DNA of 64,000 bases from Lepus europaeus (taxonomy: Eukaryota; Chordata; Mammalia; Lagomorpha; Leporidae): NCBI RefSeq assembly GCF_033115175.1, contig NC_084836.1, forward strand, positions 68,123,297 to 68,187,296, read 5' to 3'. The first letter of the stretch is position 1, and every line of letters starts with the position of its first letter. The notes under the pieces were generated by a model that was given only the letters and a program-made list of their open reading frames with translations, did not search any database and was not told where the DNA came from. Both the position numbers and the translations under genes were made by a program. This document shows positions 16,901 to 28,067 of the stretch, one piece after another.

Positions 16901-19900
16901 CAAATGCCCACCCCTGATTAGAAGCTTTGGATGTCTTATTCTGCTTTGCCCAAAGAGCAGGTGCCCACACAGCCAGGAGCAAAGGTACTTCTCGCGCCTC
17001 CACTTCCAGCTGCCATGTCTGTCTCTCCCTCCTGCCAGCACCCGGCACCCTGCCCTCGAGCACCCTTGGTCCCCACCCCCTTTCTCCCTGCTCCATTCCT
17101 GTCCCCAGTGCTCCCCACAAAAGAGAAGTTTTACAAACTCAGCTTCGTGCAAATGCAAGGCACTCATCTTTGCATGCTCACGTGTTCTCTCTCTGCCTCA
17201 CTCGTGGTCGGGCTCCATGGTGTGTGTGTATGTGTGTGTGTGTGTGTGTGTGGCAGGGGTCTCCCAGGCAGGCGTGATGAGTCCCACTTCCTGGCCTTTG
17301 CTATCCCTGCCACTTCTCATCTCCTCTAAACCCTCGTCCTCCCTCAAGGCTGAAAACATCAACCACCCAGGGCCGGCGTTGTGGTGCAACAGGATAAGCT
17401 GCCCCCTGTGATGCCAGCACCACGGATCATTGCTTCAATCCCAGCTGCTCCACTTCTGATCCAGCTCTCTGCTATGGCCTGGGAAAGCAGCGGAAGGTGG
17501 CCCAAGTCCTCGGGCCCCTGCTCCCTCGTGGGAGACCCAGAAGAAGCTCCTGGCTCCTGGCTTCAGATCAGCCCAGCTCCAGCTGTTGCAGCCACTTGGA
17601 GAGTGAACCAGCAGATGGAAGACCTCTGTCTCTCTCTCTTTCTCTCTCTCTCTCTGCCTCTGCCTCTCTATAACTCTACCTCTCAAATAAATAAATAAAT
17701 CTTTAAAAAAATAAAAAAAAGACTAACCTATCCCAAATCCCCCCCCCCTGGAACAGAGGCAAGAATCCTCCTCCCCAACACTCGGACAACACCATGCGAT
17801 TTTCCTGAGGGGGTGACACAGGATCCGCCAGCGGTGTGGCCGATGCCAGGCCCAGGCAGCAGCACTCCTGGCCTGCACACGAGCCCTGGCTTTCCCGGGT
17901 AGACCAGAGAACCCGCGGTACCTGACCCGCTGGCCTGGATGTGCTCTGAGGCCCAAATAAGGTGACTGTACCAACAGCCACGCACACGCACACGGAGGGG
18001 CTGCTATCACTTCCCTTTCCCACTGAGGTCCGGCAGACCATCTCATAGAGGGCAGGGCAGCAGGCACCGCCCATCCCGGCGCGCGTCAGAGAGGCGCATG
18101 CAGGAAATGCTTGTGGACGGATGACTGGCAAGCCCCAGACACTCCTCTGCACCCGGGATGCCCCTCCCAGCGCCCAGCCCCGCACCTGCTCTCCTCGCCC
18201 TCCAGCAGCTTGCGGTAGGTGGCGATCTCGATGTCCAAGGCCAGCTTCACGTTCATGAGTTCCTGGTACTCGCGCAGCTGCTGCGCCATGTCCTGCTTGG
18301 CCTTCTGCAGGGCGGCCTCCAGCTCGGCCTGCTTGGCCCGCGCGTCCTGGAGGGCCAGCTCACCCCGCTGCTCGGCATCAGCGATGGCGGCCTCTAACTT
18401 GGCACGCTGTGGGAGGGGGTGGTGCTGTGAGCAGGGCGTGGTGGGGGGCGAGGAGGCAGGGCCCCCCCTGCATCTGCCTCCCTGTCTACCCAGCAAGCAC
18501 CTGGGCGATTTGCTGCAGGCAGCTTCATTTGGCATTGCGGACTCCCCCAAGCACAGAGGAACCGCGGGGGCTCCACACGGGATGGAGGGGACGGTTTGGA
18601 TGGCCAATGCCTCGGCTCTGATCCTGACTCAGCCACTTTCTGGCCATGTGACCTTGGATGATTCAACCCCTTCTGAGCCAAAGCACAGTGTCTACCTTAC
18701 CTGCATCCAGCAAGTGCTTAATAAATGCTATTACAATCTACAAGTGCCCAGTCTCCCAGCTCCTGGCTGCAGGAGCTCCAAAGCCCATGAGACACTAGTT
18801 GAGTCCCCCAGTTGGGGACACGTCCAGGGCAGGGAGCCTGGAGCGGACAAACCCTATGAGTCACTCCTGGATGCCGTTGAGTCAGGATCTGCAGCCCGTG
18901 GACTTGGGCAGGGAAGGCCTGGCTGGGGAGGACCGACATCTGCCTTAGGCAGCGGCCTCTCCCTAGCTGACCTTGGAGCTCCTGCACCCCCAAGAGCCTA
19001 CCTCACCCCAGGCCTCAGCTGGTTGAAGCCCCCAGAGCTGCCACGCCCAGCCCCTCTCCCCCCAGCACAGGACTCCCCCTCCACCCTTCTCACCTCCAGT
19101 CTCCACCCCAAGTCCTCCTCCCTCGGCCAGCCTGGGGCCCCTGCACAGACACCAGGCCCACCCTGGGCTCTTGTCTTCCCTCTGGCCCTAGACGTGCAGG
19201 GCAGTGGCCTTGGCCCCAGGTGGGCGGCCTGGCACCCTCTGTTCCAGCATCCACTCCCGTTCGATGGCTCTGGGCAGCAGGGAGGCATCATCCCCACCTG
19301 GTTCTTGACGCCGTCCAATTCAGCCTGCAGTCTCTGCACGGCGCGGCTCATCTCGGAGATCTCGTTCCGGGTACTGCGGAGGTCGTCCCCATGTTTCCCA
19401 GCCTGGGCCCGGAGGGTCTCAACCTGCAGGGGCCAGACACGGCCGCTCGGCAGGGGTGGGCGGGGTAGGTCCTCCCCACATCCCAGCGTCTGTGTGCCAA
19501 GGTGCCAAGGGTGGCCAGCCACCCTTGCCTGATTGCCAGGCCGTGGGGCAGCAGTGTCCTCCCAGCCAGCACTGGGAAGGCAAGGCAGCTTCCCAGGGCC
19601 CATAGCCCCTGACCCCAGGGCTCTTCCCACCGTGGCAAGTCTGAGACCCTCACCCATCCAACACCCCCTTAGCAGCACCACCCATTTCAGAGATGAGAAG
19701 AGTGAGTCCTGAAAAAGCCCCATTCAGGGATCATAGCAAACCCATGGCAGAATGAGAACCTGAACCCTGGGGCCCTTATCTGTCACCCACGCCCACGGGC
19801 CACACCCCACCTCTGCAGAGACACCTCCCTGTGCTGCTCTGAAACCTTGCCCAGGGCTCCCTCCTCCCCCAGCTCACCCAGCACCCTTCCTGTGCCCTTA

Positions 19901-22900
19901 GCACCTGTACCCCTCAGCTGTCTACCTCCACAGGCCTCCCAGTCTGAAGTCCCAGGACTCAGGATGTAGTCCTCGCTGCTCTGTCTAGCTGGATGCAGAC
20001 AGACCTACACCTGGGCAAAGTATGCAATGCCTCAGTGCCTCGATTGTCCTCATCTTTAACATGGGAACAATTAACAGTGCCTCCCTAACAGAGCTGGGCT
20101 ACGGATTCGGCCTCAGCCACTGGATCTGCCAGAACGGTGGGACCGCAGGCAGGCCCAAGGCTTGAGACAAGGCCAGGAGAACAGGAAGTTGCCACGCAGG
20201 CCCTGGCAGAGGAGGGAAAATGCCCCCAGCGGCGCCCACCTTGGTCTGGTACACGCTCTCGGCCTCGGCCTTGCTTCTCTGGGCGATCTCCTCGTACTGG
20301 GCGCGCACCTCGGCGATGATGCTGTCCAGGTCCAGGGAGCGGTTGTTGTCCATGGACAGCACCACGGACATGTCCGAGACCTGGGACTGCAGCTCGTGGA
20401 TCTCCTGCGGGAACCAAAGCAGAACGCGGGGACGTGGGCGCGACCCAGCTCTCTGTGCCCGCACCCACCCTGAGGATCCTCACGAACGCAGGAAAGGACA
20501 TGAGAGGAGAGACTGCACAGACCGCCCCAGCTCGGCATCGGTCCCAGCTCTGGCTGTTGTGGCCATCTGGGGAGTGAACCAGCGGAGGGAAGACCTCTCT
20601 CTCCCTCTCTCTCTGTAAGCCTGCCTTTCAAATAAATTAATAAAACCCTTTAAAAACTATAGATATTCCTGGGGCTGGCATTGTGGCTCCCCGGGTAGGA
20701 CTCAGACGACACGGCACATCCCATACCCCCAAGGCACTCACCTGCTCATTGAGGGCTCTCAGGAAGTTGATCTCGTCATTCAGAGCCCCCACCTTGGCCT
20801 CCAGCTCCACCTTGTTCATGTAGGCGGCATCCACGTCCTGGGGAGGAGGCAGGGGCGGGCACCCCCTCAGCACGTGCCCCCGAAGCGGCAGGAGCAAGCC
20901 AGCCCTGCCCAGCCCATGCAGCCCAGGATCAAGGCGCCTTCTCTGCACGGGTAGCTCAGGGCAGCCAAAGCCGCAAACCTACACTCGGCCGGTTCAGAAG
21001 GCTCTGAGGGTTTGGGCACACCCCTGCCACTACTAGCCATGTGGTCGGGACCAAACCACTCAACTCTGCAAGCCCCAACTTCTCATCAGTCAACAGGGGA
21101 GTACAACACCAGGAAAGCTCCTGCAGGCGGGAACGCTCAGCCAACCTCAGGGGACCTGCTTAACCACAGCCTGGGCCAGGGAAGAACAGGCGGCTTCCTC
21201 TTCCAGCTGCACCTTCCGGGGTTAAACCCATCCCTGATGGTCCACGTGCTGGGGCAGGCTGCGTTGGCTGCAGAGCGGCTGGAACGCCGAGCCGCCTCGG
21301 CGTGGCCTTGACTCAGGACCCCACGGGGCGTGACGCTCGAAGCCCTCCCACAGCCCACCAGCATCCCGCCACCAACTGCTTGCAGAGGGCAGAGACGGCT
21401 CACCGCACACATTCAGCAGGGAGCCAAAGCTGGCCGCACGCAGCCCTGGCCTAGCGGGAGATGGTCAGCCAGCAACAGGGCGCTATTATTCCAGGCTGAA
21501 CGCTCCCTCTCCAACCCGCATCCCTGCTCTAGGTCCTAAGTGGCGGTATAGTCACTCTCTGGACAGATACACACACACACACATACACAAATACATGGAC
21601 ACACACATATACACGGACACACACATATACACGGACACACACATACACCCACATGGACACACACATACACACGGACACACACATATACACACATACATGG
21701 GCACATACACATACACAAGGACACACACATATACACAGACACATACACGTATACACAAACACATACATACATACATACATACAAACAGACACGGATATAC
21801 ACATATACACATGGACACACCTACACACACAGACATGGACACACATACATAGACACAGCATATTCACATACACACATGGACACACACATACACAGACATA
21901 CACACAGACATGGACACACACATATACACAGACACACGGACACACACATGGACTCACATATACACACACATGGACATACAAATAGTCACACACACACACA
22001 CACACACATACCCAGGTCCGGCCTGAGCTCCAGCCCATCCATCTCTCTCCCCTCTTGTACAGCCCAGCCAGACCGGAAGCAGGTCCCACTGGCTGCTCAG
22101 CGACAGAGCCCCCTGACCTGGTCCCCTGAGGCTTCAGTCACCCCCTCCCCAGCCTGTCTGCCCCCTCCCCGGCCTGTCTGCCCCCTCCCCACCGTTACCT
22201 TCTTCAGCACCACGAACTCATTCTCGGCAGCCGTGCGGTGGTTAATTTCATCTTGGTACCTATAGTAGACCAGGGGCACGGTGTGGTGCAGCTTTGCCTC
22301 ACACCCCTCCCATCCCTGTCCCCCACCCCCTCCCCCGGGACACACCTGGACAAGCAGGTGTCCTGAGGTCCACCTGGCTATCCCTCTGAATCTTGGCTTG
22401 AGGAGGGAGGGGCAGGGCACGCAGAAGGCAGGGGAGGGAAAGGACAAAGGTTGGCTATCCTGGGGACAAGAAAGCAGCTAATACAACTCCGACTGCTTCC
22501 CCTGGGCCCCGAGCCTTGGTTCACTTCATCCTCACAGCTTGCCTGTAACCGTGGGGCCACGACTCTCAGACAAGGGAATGCAAGGGCCGGTGTAGTAACC
22601 AGTGCAGCGGCAACCTGTGGTGCCCGCATCCCACATAAACATGGGTTTGAATTGAGTCTCGGCTGCTCCACTTCGGATCCAGCTCCCTGCTTATGCACCT
22701 GGAAGGCAGTAGAAGATGGCCCAAGCACCTGAGCCCCTGCCACCCACATGGGAGACCTGGATGGAGCTCCAGGCTCCTGGCTTCAGCCTGACAGCCCTGG
22801 CTGTTGTGGTCATTTGGGGAGTGAACCAGGAGATGGAAAATCTCTTTGGGTCTCTCTGTAGTTCTGCCTTCCAAATAAAGATTTTAAAGAAGAAAAGGAG

Positions 22901-25900
22901 GGGCCGGCGCTGTGGCTCAGCGGGTTAACGCCCTGGCCTGCAGTGCCGGCATCCCATATGGGCACCGGTTCGAGACCCAGCTGCTCCACTTCTGATCCAG
23001 CTCTCTGCTGTGGCCTGCGAAAGCAGTGGAGGATGGCCCAAGTCCTTGGGCCCCTGCACCCACATGGGAGACTGGCTCCTGGCAGCTGACTCCAGACTTC
23101 ATGCCTAACCACCAGCTAACCCCACCTTTGAGGAGCAAAGGAGACTTACAGGGGAGACATAAAATCCTGGAAGAACCACATCCCAGTTATATGGCTCCAC
23201 CTCTGCTCCTACAGCCTCTCCCTCCAACCTCCCTCTCTCCAGGAGCCAGCCCCAGGGAGGCAGACAAGGCCCAGTGGCAAAAGCATGCTGGCCTAACTCA
23301 GGGTGCACTGGGGGACCCACAATGTGTGGGCAAGAGCTTGTGGGAATAGCAGCAGAATGCTGGGGCAGCTCTGGTGGGGAGCAAGGTGCCCAGGCAACCC
23401 GGGGCCCCTCCAGGAGCCCGGACAAGGGTAGGAGATGTCCCACTCCCCCATGTCCTGGGGGCTCCAGGGAATCATCTGAGAGGCTGGCTGTCCTCCAAAC
23501 CCCGCCCAGCGCTGCACCGTTGCACCCAGAAGGTGTTCAGCTCAAAGCTCCCTAAGCAGCCATGCATCTGGCCACTGCCTGGCACCCCCTCCTGGCTCCT
23601 GCTTCATCCCCAGCCTGGAGCTCAGCCTGACTCCCCAGGAGGACTTCCGGAAGGGTACACACATGTGCAGACCCTGACGATAGGAGCTGGCTGGCTCCCC
23701 CCACGCCTTCCCTGCTCTGCACCTGTCTGAGTCCACCTGCTGTGGGATTAATCCTGTCAACTTTTGTCCTTAGGGAAGTGGGGGGGGGGGGTCACATCAT
23801 AGAGGCCATCTTTGCTCTGATCCAGTTAGAACCAGCGCAGGGGGAACAGACCGCACTGGCTGTCCCTAGTGCCCCCTGGGCAGGTGTGTGTGCCAGGCTG
23901 GAGCCCAGCCCAAGCCTGGGGCTTTGGTTTCTATTCACTGAGAAATGAGAGAGCCCTTGAGATCGGCCCAGCCTTCCCAGCCCCTCCTCCTGGCTCCTGT
24001 CTGACTCCACCCTAACCACATCCCTCCCAAGGCCCACAATGGCCCTCCTCCCTTTTGGTTTCTTTCTTTCCCTCCTCCTGGGAACAGAAGATCCAAAATT
24101 CAAGTCCCAGCTCTCCTGATGCTAGGGCCTGCAAGTCTCTGGTCTCTAAAGGCCCTCGTGAACAAGAGAGCTGTTCTAGAATGATCTGAGAGGGTCACCT
24201 AATTCCGAAGCACCCTACCATGGACACTTTCTGCCCACAGCCTCTCTCAGGGCCCTGGCCACAGGCAAGCATGCAGGTCAGGGCTGGACTGAGTGGAGAG
24301 AAAAGACCAGCAGGCCTTGGAGACAGCCCCAGGGAAGAGAGAAGACAGTGGACAGACGGGGCTATGTGACAGCAGCTTCCGGGAGTCCTAGCACTGGGCA
24401 GCTGCACAGGGGGCGGGGGCTTGCAGAGGGTCCCGGGCGGCCTGGAGGGGGCGTTACTTATTCTTGAAGTCCTCCACCGCATCCTGCATGTCCCGTAGCT
24501 CCGCCTCCAGGCGGCCGCCGTCTACCTGCAGCGCCTCCAGCTGCCCCCGCAAGCCGGCAACCTGCGCCTCCAAGATGCTGGGGAGGCGGCTGCTCTTGGG
24601 CGACCCCTGCTCCTGCAGCAGCGCCCACTTGGTCTCCAGCAGCTGGTTCTGCTGCTCCAGGAAGCGCACCTGGAGGGGGCACGGAGGAGGGAACTCAGGA
24701 GGGCCCCCCCACAGCACCATCCGCCCGCACTCCCATTGGCTGTTCCCCTGAGCAGCCCCGCCCCGGCCCCGCCCCAGGTCCCTCTCCTCCCCAGCGCTGT
24801 CTGAAGTCAGGAGGAGTGTGATCCAGGAAGCAGGTCGGCCTGGCTTCCAGCACACTCATTGTCCAACTCTCCACAAATGTGCCTTAGGGTCTCCTCCGGG
24901 TCGCTTGGCGGGTGGTCTCTGAAGGGCTGCCCCCTGCCCTTCCAGCCTCTGCTCTCCCCCCCCCCCCCCAGCCTCTCTCTCCATCCCCTCGGCTCCAGCA
25001 AGGCCCCAAGATCAGGCACTCCTCTCAATCTCTAATGTGTCCAGCCCTGGGGCCCGCGGTGGTCCTTGAACCACCCCCACCCCCATGGATTGTCTCTGGT
25101 GGGAGGCAAGAGAAGTCTCCCGAACTCCAGCGACCTGGCAGCCCCTGACAAGTGCAGCTCCACAGTGGGAGATGGGCACCGGGGCCTGGGGCCACGCTGA
25201 GAGGCCACAGCAGGGCCAGAGGACAGGTGCCCAAGTGGGAGAGGAGAGAACATGGAGGATGGGGGCAGAGAGGAGTGGAGGCAGGCCAAGGAAAGTCCAG
25301 TGGCAGCCTGAGGGAGGAGCTGGCCCTTCCTCCTGGGTCCAGCCCCACTTGGCCCCTCGCCTTCCAGGCCACCCTACCTCCTCCTCCACCCCAAGTCTGC
25401 CCCTCCTCCCCAGGGACCCAGGTACAGCACAGCAGAGAGAAAGAAACCTTCCAAATGGCCCCTTCTCGGAGCCCCCACTGCCACTTCCTGCCCCTAAAAG
25501 GGCAGGGACATCACCTCTGCCACCAAAGAGGCGGAGGACCTGGCCAGCCGGGTGGGGCCGGGAGCCGCCCGCCCTTTGTTTCCAGCGCTGGTTCAGTACC
25601 CACAGCATCTGAAGGAGCCCAGGTCTCCCCTGGCCAATCGCTGAGCCCCCACTCAGGAAGAGACCCCCGGGGGGGACCTCCTGGCCTTGACCTCTAAAGC
25701 TCACACTCTGACAATGCCGCCAAGTCTGGCACCAGAAAGTGAGCCCCAGGGGACTACAGCCAGCCAGGGCAGCCAGACGGAACCTGGGCGCACATTCCTG
25801 GAGCAGAGGGCGGGGCCGTGGGCAGCGCGCTGGAAAAGAGGGCTTGGCGCTGATGGGGAGGGGAGCCAGGGGATGGGGAGGGGGAACCACCACACCCCCC

Positions 25901-26261
25901 CCCCCGGGAGGAACAGGGGGCGTTCCCGCAGGTTCACCTTGTCGATGAAGGAAGCGAACTTGTTGTTCAGAGTCTTGATCTGTTCATGCTCCTCCCGGCG
26001 CACCTGCTGGATGGAGGGATCGATGTCCACTTGCAGCGGGGCCAGCAGGCTCTGATTAAGGGTGACCTCGCGGATGCCGGTGCCCCCTGGGCCCGCATGG
26101 GCAGAGTGCAGCGCCACACGTGGCCGCGAGGCGCCCAGGCCGTAGACGCTGCTGCTACCCAGCCAGAGGGAGCGCCCCGAGGTCGGGCGCACTTGAGCGC
26201 CGCGCCCCGGGACGGCTGCGGAGCGGGAGCTGAACGCCTGCGAGCGGAAGTGGATGGACAT
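13797..26261 (-). CDS. KRT7: Keratin 7, complete, nine exons
   Basis: Type II keratin of simple, ductal and glandular epithelia; pairs with type I simple keratins. Coding exons on the minus strand: 26261-25938, 24669-24458, 22259-22199, 20837-20742, 20404-20240, 19423-19298, 18406-18186, 14170-14136, 13921-13797. Sizes 324, 212, 61, 96, 165, 126, 221, 35 and 125 bp give 454 residues in one frame with GT-AG introns. The head opens [10 protein letters not shown] and carries [16 protein letters not shown]. Coil 1A is [16 protein letters not shown], the L1/1B segment has [15 protein letters not shown], the L12 region [16 protein letters not shown], and coil 2 ends [17 protein letters not shown]. 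The tail is Gly-rich with [10 protein letters not shown]. These features are diagnostic of KRT7. The end is short: it stops after RSIRS, while human KRT7 (469 residues as I recall) runs on with a basic Ser/Arg stretch. Introns 3 and 7 are repeat-rich. Confidence 0.96.
14136..14170 (-). CDS. KRT7: KRT7 exon 8
   Basis: 35-bp mini-exon [11 protein letters not shown] between a CCCCAG acceptor and a GTAAGT donor; three bases longer than the hair keratin equivalent. Confidence 0.93.
14461..14579. mobile_element. Short inverted-repeat DNA transposon (MITE) in KRT7 intron 7
   Basis: 119 bp bounded by imperfect inverted ends: left TGAGGTCTTCC...TTCATGGAAAATG and right CATTTTCCATGACC...CCTCAG. No coding capacity. 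Ends resemble a mammalian mariner-like MITE; a relative lies at 40763. Confidence 0.55.
14762..15043 (+). mobile_element. C-SINE, KRT7 intron 7
   Basis: Head GAGGCTGGCACTGCAG, CT run, AATAAATAATCTTA and poly-A tail, directly followed by the next copy. Confidence 0.9.
15046..15393 (+). mobile_element. Young C-SINE, KRT7 intron 7
   Basis: Head GGGCCGGCGCCGCGGCTCAC with the CTAATCCTCCGCCTTGCGGC variant that marks the youngest-looking subfamily here; tail (AAAAT)n. Confidence 0.93.
15690..15785 (-). repeat. MIR fragment, KRT7 intron 7
   Basis: Reverse MIR core TGTGTGGCCTTGGGCATGTC followed by TTTGCCTTCTCTGAGC. Confidence 0.65.
15974..16340 (-). mobile_element. Young C-SINE nested in an older one
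   Basis: Reverse copy, poly-T to GGCGCTGGCC. Target-site duplication ATGACTT at 15967-15973 and 16341-16347. Confidence 0.92.
16341..16642 (-). mobile_element. Older C-SINE, host of the 15974 insertion
   Basis: Reverse copy continuing ATGACTTATTTATGTGTTTG to AGAGCTCCAGCCCC; a short part of its tail lies left of the nested copy at about 15960-15973. Confidence 0.85.
16650..16914 (-). mobile_element. Old C-SINE, KRT7 intron 7
   Basis: Reverse, strongly diverged copy, recognisable by TTAATTTGAGAGACAG, ATCTGCTGGTTCATCCCCC and CCAGGTCTCCCAGGTG. Confidence 0.75.
17219..17253 (+). repeat. (TG)n microsatellite, KRT7 intron 7
   Basis: About 17 TG units with one TA interruption. Confidence 0.9.
17371..17721 (+). 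mobile_element. C-SINE, KRT7 intron 7
   Basis: Head GGGCCGGCGTTGTGGTGC, tail AAATAAATAAATAAATCTTT plus A-rich end. Confidence 0.92.
18186..18406 (-). CDS. KRT7: KRT7 exon 7
   Basis: 221 bp, [20 protein letters not shown] to the helix-termination motif [14 protein letters not shown]. Confidence 0.96.
18618..18742 (-). repeat. MIR fragment, KRT7 intron 6
   Basis: Reverse core CTGGCCATGTGACCTTGG and 3' end GCAAGTGCTTAATAAATGC. Confidence 0.7.
19298..19423 (-). CDS. KRT7: KRT7 exon 6
   Basis: 126 bp, [20 protein letters not shown] to GVKNQ. Confidence 0.96.
19680..19770 (+). repeat. MIR fragment, KRT7 intron 5
   Basis: CCCATTTCAGAGATGAGAAG followed by a diverged core with GAACCTGAACCC. Confidence 0.5.
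19965..20095 (-). repeat. MIR fragment, KRT7 intron 5
   Basis: Contains TGTCCTCATCTTTAACATGG, the reverse MIR core end. Confidence 0.55.
20240..20404 (-). CDS. KRT7: KRT7 exon 5
   Basis: 165 bp, [20 protein letters not shown] to VYQTK. Confidence 0.96.
20530..20660 (+). mobile_element. 5'-truncated C-SINE, KRT7 intron 4
   Basis: Only the 3' third: CTGTTGTGGCCATCTGGGG, CT run, CAAATAAATTAATAAAACCC. A further head-like scrap GGGGCTGGCATTGTGGCT follows at about 20671. Confidence 0.8.
20742..20837 (-). CDS. KRT7: KRT7 exon 4
   Basis: 96 bp, [19 protein letters not shown] to LNEQ, donor GTGAGT. Confidence 0.96.
21015..21125 (-). repeat. MIR-like fragment, KRT7 intron 3
   Basis: AGCCATGTGGTCGGGACC followed by CAACTTCTCATCAGTCAAC, a diverged reverse MIR. 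Confidence 0.45.
21568..22010 (+). repeat. CA-rich minisatellite, KRT7 intron 3
   Basis: About 440 bp built from CA runs broken at irregular 10-25 bp steps by GGACAC, ATACAT and ATATACAC, so it is a higher-order array rather than a plain (CA)n. Open frames in it are artefacts of the repeat. Confidence 0.9.
22141..22193 (-). repeat. G-rich 20-bp tandem repeat at the KRT7 intron 3 donor
   Basis: Plus strand reads two consecutive copies of CCCCCTCCCC(A/G)GCCTGTCTG and a third partial copy CCCCCTCCCCACC that abuts the GTAACGG donor of exon 3. On the transcript this gives repeated runs of four or five G. Confidence 0.85.
22199..22259 (-). CDS. KRT7: KRT7 exon 3
   Basis: 61 bp, [20 protein letters not shown]. 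Donor GTAACGG runs straight into a G-rich tandem repeat. Confidence 0.96.
22445..22580 (+). repeat. MIR-like fragment, KRT7 intron 2
   Basis: TTCATCCTCACAGCTTGCC with flanking sequence resembling the MIR 5' half. Confidence 0.4.
22583..22899 (+). mobile_element. C-SINE, KRT7 intron 2
   Basis: Diverged head GGGCCGGTGTAGTAACC, end CCTTCCAAATAAAGATTTTA. Confidence 0.88.
22900..23085 (+). mobile_element. 3'-truncated C-SINE, KRT7 intron 2
   Basis: Head GGGGCCGGCGCTGTGGCTC close to consensus, broken off after CACCCACATGGGAGAC without CT run or A tail. Confidence 0.88.
24458..24669 (-). CDS. KRT7: KRT7 exon 2
   Basis: 212 bp, [19 protein letters not shown] to VEDFKNK. Donor GTAACG is weak. Confidence 0.96.
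25938..26261 (-). CDS. KRT7: KRT7 exon 1
   Basis: Residues 1-108. The ATG is chosen over an upstream in-frame ATG because MSIHF is the conserved KRT7 start and a TATA-like box sits 66 bp above it. Donor is GTGAACC. Confidence 0.96.
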
Positions 26262-26326
26262 CTTGGCGACACGTAGCGGCAGGCGAAGCGGTGAGCGAAC
26301 TCGGTGACCTCGGCCGGCTGAGCCCC

Positions 26327-26333
26327 TTTTATC
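26327..26333 (-). promoter_or_regulatory. TATA-like box of KRT7
   Basis: GATAAAA on the minus strand, 66-72 bp above the KRT7 ATG, at the same distance as the TATA boxes of the two hair keratins. Confidence 0.5.
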
Positions 26334-26339
26334 TGCTGC

Positions 26340-27829
26340 GAGCAAGTGAGCCGCTGCGGAGAGCTGGGCGGACACAGGTAGGGGCGGGGCTGGCCGCAGG
26401 CCACCTTGCTCCACCGCCAGGCCCCTCCTGGGGCTCGAGCTTCCGCCCTCTGCGCCCAGGCTTTCGGTGTCGGTGTCGGGAGCAGGGGTGGGGGCACCTG
26501 CAGACACGCACCGCGCGGGGAGCAGTGGGGAGGCGACAGCCAGGGAGACCACTTCTGGAGCCAGTCGGGGAAGGCTAGTGGCTCTGCTGTGCCCACACCC
26601 CCATGCGTGTGCACACGCATGTCTGCGTGTAAGGGCTTCTGTTCGCACTAGCACACTCCTGCCCACGCTCTCACATGGCCACTCTCCTGTCTAAGGTCCC
26701 CCAGCTCCAACACCAAAAGCCATCAACAGCAAATCCCAGCACTTTCAACGGGGTGAAAGTAGAGGTGGCCATGCTGGCCACACCCTCCACTTGTCCGATC
26801 CCTGGATCCCTGGCCCTGTTCTCCCCAGCTTTTGGCCCACCTGTGGCCCCACCCCACGAGCTGGCCAGGTTGTCACCCCAGGCCAAGCCTGTGGGGGGCT
26901 CCCTGGGCGGAGAGTGGAGATAGAAGGCCTTTCCTGGATGGCCACTTCAGATGGAAACCCTTGGGCAGGCAAAGGGACGGAAGGCTGGATCTGCACGCCC
27001 CTCACCCTGGGGGCTCATCCTCAACTAAGCCCCCACCGGTGTTTGTCCACCTCCAGTCCCCACGGGATCTGTGCCCTTGGAGCTGGGCTCCAGCACCACT
27101 GCACTGCCTCCCCTGGCCACCTCTGCCTTGGAGGGAGAGAGAGAGGGAGGGAGAGAGAGACCCTTGCAGGGGGCTGTGACCCTGCCCGCACATGCCTCTG
27201 CCTCCCCCCGGGGCCACAGTTTCTGGGCCAGCAGTGAGATCCAGCTTCGTGCCTGGGGCAGCTGGCGAGGACGTCCGGCTTGGGAGTCTTCGGACCCCCA
27301 CCCCCACTCGCAGCCCCGCCTTGCTGGGAAACGTTTCCCCGTTCCAGAGCCTGCCCCATCCCGCAGCCTCTCGTCCCCGCCCTGAGGCGTTAGCGTTCCT
27401 GGCCACTCCGCGCCAGCCCTCGCCAGCCTCTTCCTGCCTCTGCGTTCACACCAGGTGCCCGCTCAGTGCCAGGTAGCACACACACATCCGGGACAGGGCC
27501 AGCCAACCGGAGAGGCCTCGGAGCAAGTCCCTGGCCGGGGCAGGGCACAGACTGGAGGCTCATCCAGACCCTGTCCGCCGGCCCCAGGGCCCTCAGCTCC
27601 ACCCACCTCACACAATCTTCCTGCTTTTCTTCTTTCATTTTCCATCTGTTTGAAAGGCAGACAGACAGCTGGCGTACGCCCCAAACGCACAGCAGGGAAA
27701 AAACTACTGGATGGAGGGGAGCCCCGTGGGGGAGAGGAGCGGGGCCTGAGACATCACACCCACCTCCCAGATCAGGCAGGGTGCTGCCTAGCACCCAGTC
27801 CCACCTCTACTTCCAACCCAACTTCTTGG
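26340..27829. other. Region upstream of KRT7
   Basis: GC-rich unique sequence just above the KRT7 promoter. No exon, repeat family or conserved protein frame was recognised. A GA-rich run lies at about 27130-27165. Confidence 0.5.
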
Positions 27830-28067
27830 TACTATGCCTCGGAGGCTGCAGATGGTGGCCCGAGTACTCGGGTTTATGCCACCCACCTAGGAGACCCAAA
27901 TGGAGATGTTGATTTCAGCCAGCTCCAGTCCCGGCTGCTGTGACAGGCATTTGGGGACTGAACCCGCAGATACAAGATCTCTCTCTTTCTCTCTCTCTCT
28001 CTCCCTTCCCCTCTCCCTGCCATGTGTGAGTGTCACTCTGCCTTTCAAATAAATAAAATACATAACT
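27830..28067 (+). mobile_element. 5'-truncated C-SINE
   Basis: Diverged 3' part: GGAGGCTGCAGATGGTGGCC to AAATAAATAAAATACATAAC, interrupted by the copy at 28068. Confidence 0.8.

Noticed and set aside
18219-19532. 437-codon plus-strand frame, the longest in the window
   Set aside because: Antisense to KRT7 exons 6 and 7 and intron 6; no family resemblance, and splice sites on the other strand explain the region.
21529-22089. Cys/Val-rich and Thr/His-rich long open frames
   Set aside because: Pure translation of the CA minisatellite in KRT7 intron 3.
23770-23795. Poly-G run followed by GTCACATCA, also at 45902-45922, as a shared motif
   Set aside because: The shared part is short beyond the G run and has no other common context; probably chance.
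25701-26666. Upstream in-frame extension of KRT7 exon 1 to 321 codons
   Set aside because: It crosses the TATA-like box and reads through the intron 1 donor; MSIHF at 26261 is the conserved start.
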